Origin: Lysobacteraceae bacterium
GTDB taxonomy: Bacteria; Pseudomonadota; Gammaproteobacteria; Xanthomonadales; Xanthomonadaceae
NCBI GenBank assembly: GCA_004297225.1
Contig: SCUI01000010.1
Location: 248,001 to 312,000 of the forward strand
DNA length: 64,000 nucleotides
Reading direction: 5' to 3'
Under the pieces are notes generated by a model. It was not told the DNA's origin and searched no databases. It worked only from the letters and a program-made list of their open reading frames with translations. Position numbers and translations under genes: made by a program. Numbering within the stretch: position 1 is the stretch's first letter; every line of letters begins with the position of its first letter. Shown piece after piece: positions 48,757 through 58,137 of this stretch.

Positions 48757-48793
48757 CATTTCACGCAACGGGGTTGCAAACTTGCGTGAAATG
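48757..48793. promoter_or_regulatory. 12-bp inverted repeat between phhA and lrp-like gene
   Basis: Perfect arms CATTTCACGCAA (48757-48768) and TTGCGTGAAATG (48782-48793) are separated by 13 bp. The two arms have the same sequence on opposite strands, as expected for a dimer-of-dimers regulator such as Lrp/AsnC proteins. The site lies 36 bp upstream of phhA. Confidence 0.75.
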
Positions 48794-48804
48794 ACCGTTA
48801 TTGA

Positions 48805-48817
48805 GCAATAATATTGC
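48805..48817. promoter_or_regulatory. GCAATAATATTGC palindrome at lrp-like promoter
   Basis: This perfect 13-mer palindrome is AT-rich and contains TAATAT, which could serve as the -10 of the regulator gene whose ATG is at 48843. It may be a second binding site for autoregulation. Confidence 0.6.
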
Positions 48818-48842
48818 GTCTTTCCACGTTTTGGAGCATGAA

Positions 48843-49319
48843 ATGGCAAGACCGGAGCTCGACCGCATCGATTTGTTGCTGCTGGCCGAGCTGCAGCGCG
48901 ACGGCCGCCTGCCCAACGCCGACCTGGCCGAGCGGGTGCACCTGTCGCCGTCGGCCTGCCTGCGCCGGGTGCAACGCCTGGAACGCGACGGGGTGATCGC
49001 CGGCTACCGGGCCGAACTCGAGCCCGAGCGCATCGGCCTGGGGTTGCAGGCGTTCGTCCGCGTGCAGCTGCGCCAGCACGATCGGGAAACCGTCGACGCC
49101 TTCGCCGCGTTCGTCACCGCCTGGGACGAAGTGGTCGCCTGCCACGCGCTCACCGGCGACATGGATTACCTGCTGCAGATCGCGGTGCGCGACCTCGAGC
49201 ACTTCTCGCGCTTCCTGCTCGATCGCCTGCTCGGCCAGGCCGGCGTCGCCGACGTCAACTCCAGCTTCGTGCTGCGCACCGTCAAGCCGATGCGCGGCAT
49301 GCCGTTGCCGCAACCCTAG
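48843..49319 (+). CDS. Lrp/AsnC-family regulator (158 aa)
   Basis: The N-terminal winged helix has [20 protein letters not shown] and [20 protein letters not shown], and the C-terminal RAM domain has [19 protein letters not shown]. This is the complete Lrp layout at normal length. It is divergent from phhA, so it probably responds to an aromatic amino acid and controls phhA. ATG 48843 is used; an ATG at 48838 is out of frame. Its stop shares CTAG with the converging amidohydrolase. Confidence 0.94.
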   Translation: MARPELDRIDLLLLAELQRDGRLPNADLAERVHLSPSACLRRVQRLERDGVIAGYRAELEPERIGLGLQAFVRVQLRQHDRETVDAFAAFVTAWDEVVACHALTGDMDYLLQIAVRDLEHFSRFLLDRLLGQAGVADVNSSFVLRTVKPMRGMPLPQP

Positions 49320-50992
49320 CGCCGGTACACGACCTTGCCGCCGAGCATGGTGAGGTCCACGCGGGTATCGGCGATCGCCGCCGGATCGATGGCGAAGATG
49401 TCGGCGGACAGCACCACCAGGTCGGCGAGCTTGCCCGGTTCCAGCGTTCCCTTCACCGCTTCGCGGCGTTCGGCGTAAGCCGAACCCGCCGTGTAGGCGC
49501 GGACCGCCTCGGCGACGCTGATCTCCTGCTCCGGCACCCAGCCGTCGGGATGCGCGCCGTCGAGCGTGCGCCGGGTGGCCGCGGCGTAAATGCCCATCAG
49601 CGGCTCGATCGGCGCCACCGCCCAGTCCGAACCGAACGCCAGCACCGCGCCGGCATCGAGCAGCGAACGGAACGCGTAGGTGCCCTTCGCGCGCTCCGCA
49701 CCGATGCGCTTTTCGGCCCAGCGGCCGTCGTCGATCGCGTGGTAGGGCTGCATCGAGGCAACGACGCCCTGCGCGCGCATCCGCGGGATGTCGCCGGCGC
49801 GGAAGTGCTGCGCGTGCTCGATGCGCAGGCGGCGGTCGCGCGGGCCGTTGCGTTGCGCGACCTCGGCGAACATGTCGAGGATGGTGGCGTTGGCCTTGTC
49901 GCCGATCGCGTGGATCGCCAGTTGCAGCCCGGCCGCGTCGGCGCCGGCCATGTCGGCCAGCATCGATTCGGCGTCGACGAGTTCGTCGCTGGGCAGGCCG
50001 CTGGTGTCGGGTTCGTCCAGATAGGGCTCGAAGAACAGCGCGGTGGTCGAGCCCAGCGAACCGTCGGCAAAGCCCTTGAGCACGCCGATGCGCAGCATGT
50101 CGCCACCGAAGCCGGCGACGATGCCGGGTTCGGCCAGGCGCTCCCAGCGCGACAGCGGCTGCGCGCCGTACACGCGCACGCTGAGTTCGCCGTCGGCCAG
50201 CAGCTGCTGGTAGCCGCGCAGGATGGCGGGCGATGCGGACATGTCCTGCACGCTGGTGACGCCGTTCTCGTTCGCCTCGCGCATCGCCGCGCGCAGCGCG
50301 GTGGCGATTTCGGCCGGGCTCGATTCGGGAATGACCGCGTAGACCGCGTTCATCGCCGCGTCCTTCAACATGCCGGTGGGTTCGCCGTCGGCATCGCGCA
50401 CGATGCTGCCGCCCGGCGGGTCGGGCGTGTCGCGGGTGATGCCCGCAAGTTTGAGCGCCAGCGTGTTGGCCAGTGCCATGTGTCCGTCGAGGCGGTTGAT
50501 GAACACCGGGTGGTCCGGCGTCACCGCGTCGATCAGCTGGCGCGTGGGCAGTGCGGCCGGCGTCCAGCGCTCATGGTCCCAGTTGCCGTTGAGCACCCAG
50601 CGGCCCTTCGGCAGCGTCGCCGCATAGGCGCCGATGCGGTCGCGGAACGCTTCCGGCGACGGCGCGTCGCGCAGCTGCACCGAAGCCAGGGCCTGGCCGC
50701 CGTCGAAGAAGTGCACGTGGGCATCGTTGAAGCCGGGCAGCACGCGGCGACCGCGCAGTTCCAGCACCGTGGTCGCCGGACCGGCCCAACGGCGCACCTC
50801 GTCGTCGCTGCCGACCGCGGCGACCTTGCCGTCGACGATCGCCAGCGCCTGCGCTTCGGGCCGGACGGGATCGCCGGTCCAGACCTTGCCGCCGAGCAGC
50901 ACGGTATCGGCCTGTGCCTGGGCCTGGGCGTGGAGGGGAGCCAGGGCGAACAGCAGCCCGGCCATGGCGGGAATCAGTCGGATGGCATGCAT
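49316..50992 (-). CDS. Exported YtcJ-like amidohydrolase (558 aa)
   Basis: A signal peptide ([20 protein letters not shown], cleavage near residue 26) precedes an amidohydrolase of the YtcJ/AepA group: [20 protein letters not shown] at the N-terminal composite domain, metal motif [34 protein letters not shown] and [13 protein letters not shown]. It is probably periplasmic and would hydrolyse an amide or cyclic C-N bond. The substrate cannot be deduced. Confidence 0.9.
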   Translation of the reverse strand: MHAIRLIPAMAGLLFALAPLHAQAQAQADTVLLGGKVWTGDPVRPEAQALAIVDGKVAAVGSDDEVRRWAGPATTVLELRGRRVLPGFNDAHVHFFDGGQALASVQLRDAPSPEAFRDRIGAYAATLPKGRWVLNGNWDHERWTPAALPTRQLIDAVTPDHPVFINRLDGHMALANTLALKLAGITRDTPDPPGGSIVRDADGEPTGMLKDAAMNAVYAVIPESSPAEIATALRAAMREANENGVTSVQDMSASPAILRGYQQLLADGELSVRVYGAQPLSRWERLAEPGIVAGFGGDMLRIGVLKGFADGSLGSTTALFFEPYLDEPDTSGLPSDELVDAESMLADMAGADAAGLQLAIHAIGDKANATILDMFAEVAQRNGPRDRRLRIEHAQHFRAGDIPRMRAQGVVASMQPYHAIDDGRWAEKRIGAERAKGTYAFRSLLDAGAVLAFGSDWAVAPIEPLMGIYAAATRRTLDGAHPDGWVPEQEISVAEAVRAYTAGSAYAERREAVKGTLEPGKLADLVVLSADIFAIDPAAIADTRVDLTMLGGKVVYRR

Positions 50993-51014
50993 CCGCCGAG
51001 CATAGCGTCGCGCT

Positions 51015-51794
51015 TCAATGCATGCGCGGCGGGAAGCGGAGCACGGTGCCGCGCTCCGGCGGCTCGCGTTGCCACAGCACCGGGACCTCCCCGGGCGACG
51101 GTGGCTCCAGCGTCGCGCGCTCGGCTTCGGCGGCGGCGCTCGCCGCGGCTGCCGCTTCCTCCTCGAGCTCCCAGCTGTACTTGCGCCGCGGCAGCAGGGG
51201 ATCCAGGCGCCGCAGCCACCAGGCCGCGAGCACGCCAGCGACCGCGCCGCCCAGGTGCGCCTGCCAGGACACGCCCGGCTCGCGCGGCAGCACCGTCATC
51301 AGCATGCCGCCGTAGAACATGAAGGCCAGCATCGCCGCGGCGATCGCGGCGCGGTCGCGGCGCAGCAGGCCGAGGGTGAAGACCAGGAACATCAGGCCGT
51401 GGCCGAGTCCGCTGGCGCCCAGGTGCAGGCTGCCGGCCTCGCCGAGCAGCCACGCGCCCAGGCCCGAACCCAGCCACAGCAGCGGGAATGCGCGCACGGT
51501 GGCACGGGGGTAGGCGGTGCCGGCCAGCGTCCCGAGCAGCAGCAGCGAGACGGCGTTGGCGCCGATGTGCTCGGGCGAACCATGCAGCAGCGGCGCGCCA
51601 AGCAACCCCAGCAGCCCTTTCGCGGACAGCGGCGCCACCGCGAACGGCCGCCAGTCGACGGCGTGCTGCAGCGCGAACACCACCAGCAGCAGCAACACGA
51701 ACGCCAGGCTGGCGTTGAATGCACGCCAGACGCGCGCCGCATCGGCCCGGCGCTGCTGCGGGCTGTCGGGCAGGTCGTGGTGCGGCAGGTGCAT
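51015..51794 (-). CDS. Rhomboid-family intramembrane serine protease (259 aa)
   Basis: Six membrane segments carry the catalytic dyad Ser128 in LGASGLGHG and His180 in [12 protein letters not shown], with Asn80 in [13 protein letters not shown] stabilising the oxyanion. A cytoplasmic C-terminal tail of about 50 residues is rich in Ala and Glu. It lies 22 bp from the amidohydrolase on the same strand. Substrates of bacterial rhomboids are mostly unknown. Confidence 0.9.
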   Translation of the reverse strand: MHLPHHDLPDSPQQRRADAARVWRAFNASLAFVLLLLVVFALQHAVDWRPFAVAPLSAKGLLGLLGAPLLHGSPEHIGANAVSLLLLGTLAGTAYPRATVRAFPLLWLGSGLGAWLLGEAGSLHLGASGLGHGLMFLVFTLGLLRRDRAAIAAAMLAFMFYGGMLMTVLPREPGVSWQAHLGGAVAGVLAAWWLRRLDPLLPRRKYSWELEEEAAAAASAAAEAERATLEPPSPGEVPVLWQREPPERGTVLRFPPRMH

Positions 51795-51888
51795 GCCACG
51801 AGGATGGCGGCGATCGCCGCCAATGCAAGCCCGCCCCCTTCATGCGGAAGCGACGCAGGTCGCCACGGCCAGCGGCGATAATGCCGGG

Positions 51889-53085
51889 ATGGACACCGCG
51901 AACCCCACGATCCGCCTGCGCAACCCCTGGCGCTCCGCCCACCCCTGGATCTTCCAGAAGCTGGTCGACAAGCCCGTGCAGCGCCCCAGGCCCGGCAGCA
52001 TCGTCGACATCACCGGCGTGGAGGGCGAATGGATCGGCCGCGGCTTCTACAACGGCCATTCGCGGATCGCGCTGCGGATCCTGGAAACCGCTCCCGCCGT
52101 GCAGGTGGACGCGGCGTGGTTCGCGCGCAAGATCGAAAAGGCGGTGTCGCTGCGGCGCGAGCTGTTGCAGCTGGACGATGTCACCGACGCCTGGCGCGTG
52201 GTCCACTCCGAAGGCGACGGCCTGTCCGGACTGGTGGTGGACCGCTACGCGGACCTGCTGGTGGTCGAGTTCTTCAGCGCCGGCATGCATCGCCATCGCG
52301 AGTGGATCTACGACGCGCTGCGCGCGCAGTTCCCGGGGTGCCGCTTCCACGCCTTCGCCGACGAGCACGTGCAGAAGCAGGAATCGTTCGACTTCAAGCC
52401 GTGGAACAGCGCGGGCACCGGCGACGCGGCGCCGGCGATCATCAGCGAGCACGGCATCCGCTTCCGCGCCGACCCGGCCGGCGCGCACAAGACCGGCTTC
52501 TTCGCGGACCAGCGCGAGAACCGGCAATGGCTCTCGCGCCACGTCGAGGGCAAGCGCGTGCTGGACCTGTGCTGCAACACCGGCGGCTTCGGCGTCTACG
52601 CCGCGGTGCGCGGCGCCGCGGCGGTCACCGGCATCGACATCGACGAGGCGGTGCTGGAGATCGCGCGCGGCAACGCCAAGCTGAACATGCCGTTCGTCTC
52701 CGGCGTGAAGCCGCGCTTCGTCCAGGCCGACATCTTCCCGTGGCTGCGCGACGCCGCCGCGCGTGGCGAACAGTACGACGTGGTCATCCTCGACCCGGCG
52801 AAGATGACCCGCGACCGCGACCAGGTGATCCCGGCGCTGAAGAAATACCTGGACATGAACAAGCTGGCGTTGGGCGTCGCCGCGCCCGGCGCGCTGTTCG
52901 CGACATTCTCGTGCACGGGGCTGGTCAGCGAGGAGGACTTCCTCGGCATGCTGCGGCGGGCGGCGTTCTTCTCCGGGCGCGAGGTGCAGGTGCTGAAAGT
53001 GGCCGGCGCCGGCGCCGACCATCCGTTCCTGGCGCAGGTGCCCGAATCGCGTTACCTGAAAGCGGTGTTCTGCCGGGTGTCGTAG
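51889..53085 (+). CDS. RlmI-like 23S rRNA methyltransferase (398 aa)
   Basis: An N-terminal PUA-type domain (RLRNPWRSAHPWIFQKLVDK) and RlmI middle region (HSEGDGLSGLVVDRYADLL) precede a class I SAM fold with DLCCNTGGFGVYAA and catalytic-region motif ILDPAKMTRDRDQV. RlmI makes 5-methylcytosine in 23S rRNA; some homologues modify other sites, so specificity is probable rather than proven. ATG 51889 is selected by the conserved N terminus. Confidence 0.88.
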   Translation: MDTANPTIRLRNPWRSAHPWIFQKLVDKPVQRPRPGSIVDITGVEGEWIGRGFYNGHSRIALRILETAPAVQVDAAWFARKIEKAVSLRRELLQLDDVTDAWRVVHSEGDGLSGLVVDRYADLLVVEFFSAGMHRHREWIYDALRAQFPGCRFHAFADEHVQKQESFDFKPWNSAGTGDAAPAIISEHGIRFRADPAGAHKTGFFADQRENRQWLSRHVEGKRVLDLCCNTGGFGVYAAVRGAAAVTGIDIDEAVLEIARGNAKLNMPFVSGVKPRFVQADIFPWLRDAAARGEQYDVVILDPAKMTRDRDQVIPALKKYLDMNKLALGVAAPGALFATFSCTGLVSEEDFLGMLRRAAFFSGREVQVLKVAGAGADHPFLAQVPESRYLKAVFCRVS

Positions 53086-53366
53086 CGACGCGGCGGCTCG
53101 TTCGCGCTCGGATCGATGCGGCTGGCGTAGCGGCGACCGACATGGCGGCCGATGTAGGTGCCCAGGCCGCCGCCGGCGCGGGCCAGTTCCTTCATCCGCT
53201 CCACGTGCTGGGCGCCGGGACAGTCGCGGTCGTACAGCCGCACCGAGCCATCCTTGAAGCGGATCGCGATCCCGCGGGCGAGCAGCGCATACGCCTCGAT
53301 CCCGGCGCGGTTGTCGCCGTTGCCATACGGGCGGAAGCGCGGAAGCGGGCCGATCGGGGTGTCCAT
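53052..53366 (-). CDS. Small protein with KTSC-like segment (104 aa)
   Basis: MDTPIGPLPRFRPYGNGDNR is followed by AGIEAYALLARGIAIRFKDG and SVRLYDRDCPGAQHV, a beta-sheet-like stretch recalling KTSC domains, then ERMKELARAGGGLGTYIGRH. The last 34 bp overlap the 3' end of the methyltransferase gene on the other strand. The protein looks real by its hydrophobic pattern and codon bias. The function is unknown. Confidence 0.65.
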   Translation of the reverse strand: MDTPIGPLPRFRPYGNGDNRAGIEAYALLARGIAIRFKDGSVRLYDRDCPGAQHVERMKELARAGGGLGTYIGRHVGRRYASRIDPSANEPPRRYDTRQNTAFR

Positions 53367-53459
53367 GTGGCTGGATCCTAGGAAAATCAGGGTGTTCGCC
53401 CGATGACGGCCGTGCGCGCGGATCTCATCGCGTGGGACTCACATGGCTAAACTGGCGGC

Positions 53460-54815
53460 ATGGACATGACCACGCTGTTGCTCGCCCTGGTACTGATCGG
53501 CATCGTCGCCAACCTCGGCATGCTGCTGTTCCTGCTGCGCCGCCGCCCCGACGCGGCCATCGCTGGATTCCGCGAGCGACTGGAGGAATCGCTGCGCGAG
53601 GAACAGCGCAGCGGACGCGCCGAACTGCGGCAGCAGCTCGACAGCCTGGCCGGCCGCAGCGACGAGCGCCTCGACCGGCTGCGCGAGACGCTGGCCGAGG
53701 ACGCGCGCAAGGCGCGCAGCGAAGGCGCGGACCTGCAGCAGCGGTTCACGGAATCGCTCGGCCAGCGGCTGAAGGAACTGACCGACCGCAACGAGCAGCG
53801 CCTGGCCGAGATGCGCGGCACGCTCGAGCAGAAGCTGCGCGAACTGCAGGCCGACAACGCCGCGAAGCTGGAGCAGATGCGCGCGACCGTCGACGAGAAG
53901 CTGCAGGGCACGCTCAATGCTCGACTCGATTCCTCGTTCACCATGATTTCGGAGCGGCTGGAAGCCGTGCAGCGGGGCCTGGGCGAAATGCAGGTGCTGG
54001 CGACCGGCGTCGGCGACCTCAAGCGGCTGCTGGAGAACGTCAAGACGCGCGGTACTTTCGGCGAGGTGCAACTGGCATCGCTGCTCGAGCAGGTCTTGGT
54101 CGCCGAGCAGTACGAGGCCAATGTGGCGACCGTGCCGGGTTCAAACGCGCGCGTCGAATTCGCGATCAAGCTGCCGGGCGCCGAGGAAGGCGGCCAAGTC
54201 TGGCTGCCGATCGACGCCAAGTTCCCGCGCGAGGACTACGAACGCCTGCTCGACGCGCAGGAGTGCGCCGACGCCGACGCCGCGGCGAAGGCTGGAATCG
54301 CGCTCGAGCGGCGCCTGCGCGACGAGGCGAAGCAGATCCGCGAGAAATACGTCGCCAGCCCGCACACTACGGAGTTCGCGATCCTGTTCCTGCCGACCGA
54401 AGGCCTGTATGCGGAGGCGATCCGGCGTCCGGGGCTGTTCGAGACACTGCAGCGCGAGCACCGGGTCACCATCACCGGGCCGACGACGCTGCTCGCGGTG
54501 CTCAACAGCTTGCAAATGGGCTTCCGCACGCTCGCGATCCAGCGCCGTTCCGGCGAGGTCTGGCAGCTGCTGGGTGCAGTGAAGTCGGAGTTCGGCAAGT
54601 TCGCTGGCATCCTCGAGAAGGCCGAGAAGCAGATCAACACCGTCGGCAAGAGCATCGGCGAGGCCAGCCGCAAAACCCGCACCATCGAGCGACGCCTGCG
54701 CAACGTGGAGACGCTGGATGCAGGCGCGGCGACGCAGATCGCGTTTGGCGCCGCCGCGCTGCTCGGCGAGGATGCCGAGGACGAAACCGACGACGTCAGC
54801 GCCGGCACCGACTGA
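53460..54815 (+). CDS. rmuC: DNA recombination protein RmuC (451 aa)
   Basis: An N-terminal membrane helix (residues 5-25, LLLALVLIGIVANLGMLLFL) leads into a long coiled coil (about 30-165, Arg/Glu/Leu-rich). The RmuC nuclease-like domain follows: LLENVKTRGTFGEVQLASLL, WLPIDAKFPREDYERLLDA and GPTTLLAVLNSLQMGFRT. RmuC limits inversions between short repeats in E. coli by an unclear mechanism. The length is normal. Confidence 0.94.
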   Translation: MDMTTLLLALVLIGIVANLGMLLFLLRRRPDAAIAGFRERLEESLREEQRSGRAELRQQLDSLAGRSDERLDRLRETLAEDARKARSEGADLQQRFTESLGQRLKELTDRNEQRLAEMRGTLEQKLRELQADNAAKLEQMRATVDEKLQGTLNARLDSSFTMISERLEAVQRGLGEMQVLATGVGDLKRLLENVKTRGTFGEVQLASLLEQVLVAEQYEANVATVPGSNARVEFAIKLPGAEEGGQVWLPIDAKFPREDYERLLDAQECADADAAAKAGIALERRLRDEAKQIREKYVASPHTTEFAILFLPTEGLYAEAIRRPGLFETLQREHRVTITGPTTLLAVLNSLQMGFRTLAIQRRSGEVWQLLGAVKSEFGKFAGILEKAEKQINTVGKSIGEASRKTRTIERRLRNVETLDAGAATQIAFGAAALLGEDAEDETDDVSAGTD

Positions 54816-54827
54816 GGCCCGCGGCGC

Positions 54828-55868
54828 TCAGTTCCCGCCGGGAAGCACCGGCATCGCGTCCACCGGCACGGTCGGGTTGTTGATGTCCTCGCGCAGGTAA
54901 TCGGGCAGCGACTCGTCGTGGTCGACCTCGTCGGCCGCGATCTGGTAGTTGCGGCGCTGCAGCCAGGCGTCGCGGACCAGCGCGTAGTCGTCGGTGGCGC
55001 CCTCGCGCATGCTGTCCACCGCGAACAGCTGGGTGCGCACGTCCACCAGTTGCAGGCCCTGCAGGAAGATCCGGGGAGGGTCGTCCTCCACCTGGCGCAG
55101 CGGCGACAGCGGCGCGTCGCCGATGAGGCCGAACACGTCGCGCATCGTGCGCGGGCCGAACAACGGCAGCTCGACGTAGCGCGAACGGCGCCAGCCCCAC
55201 TTGCCCAGGGTCTGGCCGAAATCCTCGTTGCTGTAGGGCAGGTTCGCGGCGGAGGCGGGATCGAGCACGCCGCCGATGCCCAGCGTTGCATTCATCACGA
55301 ACCGTGCCAGCGCCTGTCCCGCTTCGCCCGGCTTGCCCTGCAGCAGCGAATTGAGCGCGTTGACCGGCTGGCCGAGGTTGCCGAAGAAGTTGCGCACGCC
55401 CAGCCGCACCGGGCGCGGCACCACGGCGACGTAGGCATGCGCCAGCGGCGAGGCGACGTAACGGTCGACCGCGTTGTTGAAGACGTGGATCCGGCGATTC
55501 AGCGGTTCCCAGGGATCGTAGCTTTCCGGCAGAGATGCCGGCGCGGGCAGCGTGGGATCTGCGACCGGATCGTAACCGGGCTGTTGCGCGCCATTGCCGT
55601 AGATCGCGGCGAAGTCGAGTTCGGCCTGGGTCGGTTCGGCGGCGTTGGTCGCATCGATGGCGGGCGCCTCGACCGCTACTCCGGCCGGATCTTCGACCGC
55701 TTCCGCAGCCGGCTCGGCAACCGCTTCAGCAGCCATCGCCTGTTCGGGGACCCGCTGCGCGGCATCGCCGGGGACGTCGGCGCGCACGGCTTCGCCGCCG
55801 CCCGCACAGGCGGCAAGCGACAGCGACAGGCACAGCAGCGCGAGGGGGCGGGGGAAGCGGCGGGGCAT
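54828..55868 (-). CDS. mlaA: MlaA outer-membrane lipoprotein (VacJ) (346 aa)
   Basis: The lipobox LSLAAC gives Cys20. A Glu/Ala/Pro-rich spacer of about 90 residues precedes the MlaA domain: YDPWEPLNRRIHVFNNAVDR, VRNFFGNLGQPVNALNSLLQ, VMNATLGIGGVLDPAS and FGQTLGKWG. MlaA removes misplaced phospholipids from the outer leaflet. It ends the mlaFEDCBA cluster, 41 bp after mlaB. The long spacer makes it larger than E. coli MlaA. Confidence 0.94.
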   Translation of the reverse strand: MPRRFPRPLALLCLSLSLAACAGGGEAVRADVPGDAAQRVPEQAMAAEAVAEPAAEAVEDPAGVAVEAPAIDATNAAEPTQAELDFAAIYGNGAQQPGYDPVADPTLPAPASLPESYDPWEPLNRRIHVFNNAVDRYVASPLAHAYVAVVPRPVRLGVRNFFGNLGQPVNALNSLLQGKPGEAGQALARFVMNATLGIGGVLDPASAANLPYSNEDFGQTLGKWGWRRSRYVELPLFGPRTMRDVFGLIGDAPLSPLRQVEDDPPRIFLQGLQLVDVRTQLFAVDSMREGATDDYALVRDAWLQRRNYQIAADEVDHDESLPDYLREDINNPTVPVDAMPVLPGGN

Positions 55869-55909
55869 GTGGCTAGTTTAAAGGGCCTTGCCGCCGGGTA
55901 ACGCTGGAA

Positions 55910-56203
55910 TCATTGTGCAAAGGCCAGCCCGGGCGACAGCCGGTAAGCGGCGCGCAATGCGTCCAGGCCTTCCGGCGCGCCGTCGATCGTCGGCTCCCCG
56001 ACGCGCGCGGCCAGTTCGGACAGGAAAGCGACGCCGGCGCTGTCCACCCGCGGCACGGCGTGCAGGTCGAGCCGGCGCGCACCGGGCAGCAACGGCAGCA
56101 CCTGCCGCCACAGCGACGGGATCGCCGCGCGCAGCAGCGGCCCCTCCATTCGCAGCGCATCGCCTTCCCGGACGACGCGCGTCGCGGGCTCAGCGGCCGG
56201 CAT
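55910..56203 (-). CDS. mlaB: MlaB STAS-domain subunit (97 aa)
   Basis: This small STAS protein has the MlaB-type core RRLDLHAVPRVDSAGVAFLS, where the Ser/Ala-Gly turn matches the regulatory site. It binds the ATPase MlaF and supports its activity. The gene overlaps mlaC by 14 bp, and its length is standard for MlaB. Confidence 0.88.
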   Translation of the reverse strand: MPAAEPATRVVREGDALRMEGPLLRAAIPSLWRQVLPLLPGARRLDLHAVPRVDSAGVAFLSELAARVGEPTIDGAPEGLDALRAAYRLSPGLAFAQ

Positions 56204-56831
56204 CGGCCGTGACCTTGCCGCTGGCCAGTTCGGCCGCGACCTGGCGGATCGACTTCTGCGTCAGCTCGTTGTCGAACTGGCGGCGGAAGGTCTGCACGAA
56301 GGACACGCCCTCCACCATCACGTCGAACACCTTCCAGGTATTGCCGGACTTCCGCATCAGGTAGTCCACCGGGATCGGCTCGCCACCCTGGCGCAGCAGC
56401 TCGCTCGACACCTTCACGCCCAGGCCACGGGGCAGCGCGGTTTCAGACTTGATCCGCACCTGCAGCTTGGTGTTGAAGTCCAGCAGCGAGGATCCGTAGC
56501 GGCGCATCAGGCTGTCGGCCAGCGCATCGGCGAATACCTTCACGTCCTCGGCCGAGGCGCCGCGGGCATGTCGGCCCAGCACCTGGCGCGCGGCGTAATC
56601 GCGGTCGAAGGTCGCGTCGAACTCGCTGGCGACGAACTTCTCGAGCGCGGCGCGGTTCTTCTGGAACTCGGGGCGGCGCTGCTCCAGCGTCGTCAGGATG
56701 CGCTGGCTGTTCTGCAGCACCAGCTTGCTCGGGGTCGTCGCCTGCGCCGACGCGAATGCCGGCAGCAGCGCCAGCAGCAGCGAGAACAGGAACACGACGG
56801 GGGCGGGGGAGGTCTTCTTCATGGCATTCAT
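56190..56831 (-). CDS. mlaC: MlaC periplasmic phospholipid carrier (213 aa)
   Basis: A signal peptide (VVFLFSLLLALLPAFASAQA) precedes the Ttg2D/MlaC fold with RRYGSSLLDFN, VDYLMRKSGNTWKVFDVMVEGVS in pieces, and FVQTFRRQFDNEL. MlaC shuttles phospholipid between MlaA in the outer membrane and MlaFEDB. The ATG at 56829-56831 overlaps the mlaD stop (ATGA). Confidence 0.94.
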   Translation of the reverse strand: MNAMKKTSPAPVVFLFSLLLALLPAFASAQATTPSKLVLQNSQRILTTLEQRRPEFQKNRAALEKFVASEFDATFDRDYAARQVLGRHARGASAEDVKVFADALADSLMRRYGSSLLDFNTKLQVRIKSETALPRGLGVKVSSELLRQGGEPIPVDYLMRKSGNTWKVFDVMVEGVSFVQTFRRQFDNELTQKSIRQVAAELASGKVTADAGR

Positions 56832-57355
56832 TCCGTGGGGGTCGCGTACGGATCGTCCGTCGCGGGGGCGTCGCCTTCGGCGGAGCCGGCCTGGTTGCCG
56901 CCGCCGCCGAACATGTATTTGCCGACCATCTGGATCAGGTCGACCGCGGGCGTGGTGAAAGCGATCTCGTCGCCCGGCTTCAGCGGCTCCGGATCTCCGC
57001 CCGGTGCCAGGCCGATGTAGCTCTCGCCCAGCAGGCCGCCGGTGAGGATGCTCGCCGACGTGTCTCCGGGCAGGTCGCGATAGCGGCTGTCGATCGCCAG
57101 GGTCACCACGGCGTCAAGCTTGACCGGGTCCAGCTGAATGTCGGCCACGTTGCCGATCACCACGCCGCCGATCTTCACCGGGGCGTTGGGCCGCAGCTGG
57201 CCGAGGTTGGTGAAGCGCGCCTGCAGCGGGTAGCTGTCGGCGCCGAAGCCGAACTTGCCGTTGGTGGAGGTCAGCGCCAGCACCAGCAGCGAGGCAAGCG
57301 CCAGCAGCAGGAAGGCGCCGACGGCGAATTCGAGACGGGGACCGCGAACACTCAT
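56828..57355 (-). CDS. mlaD: MlaD MCE-domain subunit (175 aa)
   Basis: An anchor at residues 10-30 (FAVGAFLLLALASLLVLAL) is followed by one MCE domain: YPLQARFTNLGQLRPNAPVK, IGGVVIGNV and ASILTGGLLGESYIGL. MlaD forms the hexameric periplasmic ring of the Mla transporter. A Gly/Ala/Asp-rich tail ends the protein. It overlaps mlaC and follows mlaE by 29 bp. Confidence 0.94.
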   Translation of the reverse strand: MSVRGPRLEFAVGAFLLLALASLLVLALTSTNGKFGFGADSYPLQARFTNLGQLRPNAPVKIGGVVIGNVADIQLDPVKLDAVVTLAIDSRYRDLPGDTSASILTGGLLGESYIGLAPGGDPEPLKPGDEIAFTTPAVDLIQMVGKYMFGGGGNQAGSAEGDAPATDDPYATPTE

Positions 57356-57384
57356 GGAATGACCTCCAGCCGGCGGTTGCTGTT

Positions 57385-58137
57385 TCAGTTCCGGAACAGG
57401 AACGCCGACAACACGAAATTGAACATCAGCACCAGCAGCGAGGCGTTGACCACCGCGCGGGTGGTCGCCACCGAGGTGCCCTCGATGGTCGGCTCGGCGT
57501 GGTAGCCCACGTAGGAAGCGACCAGGGCCGCGGTACCGCCGAACACGGCGGCCTTGATGAAGGCGACCAGGAAATCGTCGCGGAAATCCACGGCGTCCTT
57601 GAGCACCTGCCAGAACGAACCGGCGTCGATGCCGAGCACGTGCACCGCCTCGAACCAGCTGGCGCTGATCGCCAGCGAGCAGAAGAACGCGGTGAGCAGC
57701 GGCACGCAGATCAAGGCCGCCCAGAAGCGCGGCGCGACCGCCTTGCCGACCGGATCGATCGCCATCAGCCCGAGCGCGGTGATCTGGTCGGTGGCGCGCA
57801 TCAGGCCGAGTTCGGCGGCGATCGAGGAGCCGGCGCGGCCGACGAACAGCAGCGCGGTCAGCACCGGCGCCAGTTCGCGGTACAGGCCCAGGCCGACCAG
57901 GGCACTGATCTGGTTGGCGGCGCCGTAGGTCTGCAGCGCACGGTAGCCGAGCAGCGTCACCGACAGGCCGACGAAGGCGCCGCCGACGGCGATGATCGGC
58001 AGCGAGCGTGCGCCGATCTTGTAGATCTCCCGGACCAGCTCGGTGAAGAAATCGCGCGTGGGCCTGGAGGCGCGCAGCACCGACAGCGAGAACAGGCCGG
58101 CGCGGCCGAGCGAGCGGGTGGCGGCGACGAAGGGCAT
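57385..58137 (-). CDS. mlaE: MlaE permease (250 aa)
   Basis: Five or six membrane helices carry the MlaE signature blocks: YKIGARSLPIIAVGGAFVGL, LVGLGLYRELAPVLTALLFV, GRAGSSIAAELGLMRATDQI and VHVLGIDAGSFW. It is the lipid permease of the complex. The ATG directly abuts the mlaF stop (58137/58138), showing coupled expression. Confidence 0.95.
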   Translation of the reverse strand: MPFVAATRSLGRAGLFSLSVLRASRPTRDFFTELVREIYKIGARSLPIIAVGGAFVGLSVTLLGYRALQTYGAANQISALVGLGLYRELAPVLTALLFVGRAGSSIAAELGLMRATDQITALGLMAIDPVGKAVAPRFWAALICVPLLTAFFCSLAISASWFEAVHVLGIDAGSFWQVLKDAVDFRDDFLVAFIKAAVFGGTAALVASYVGYHAEPTIEGTSVATTRAVVNASLLVLMFNFVLSAFLFRN

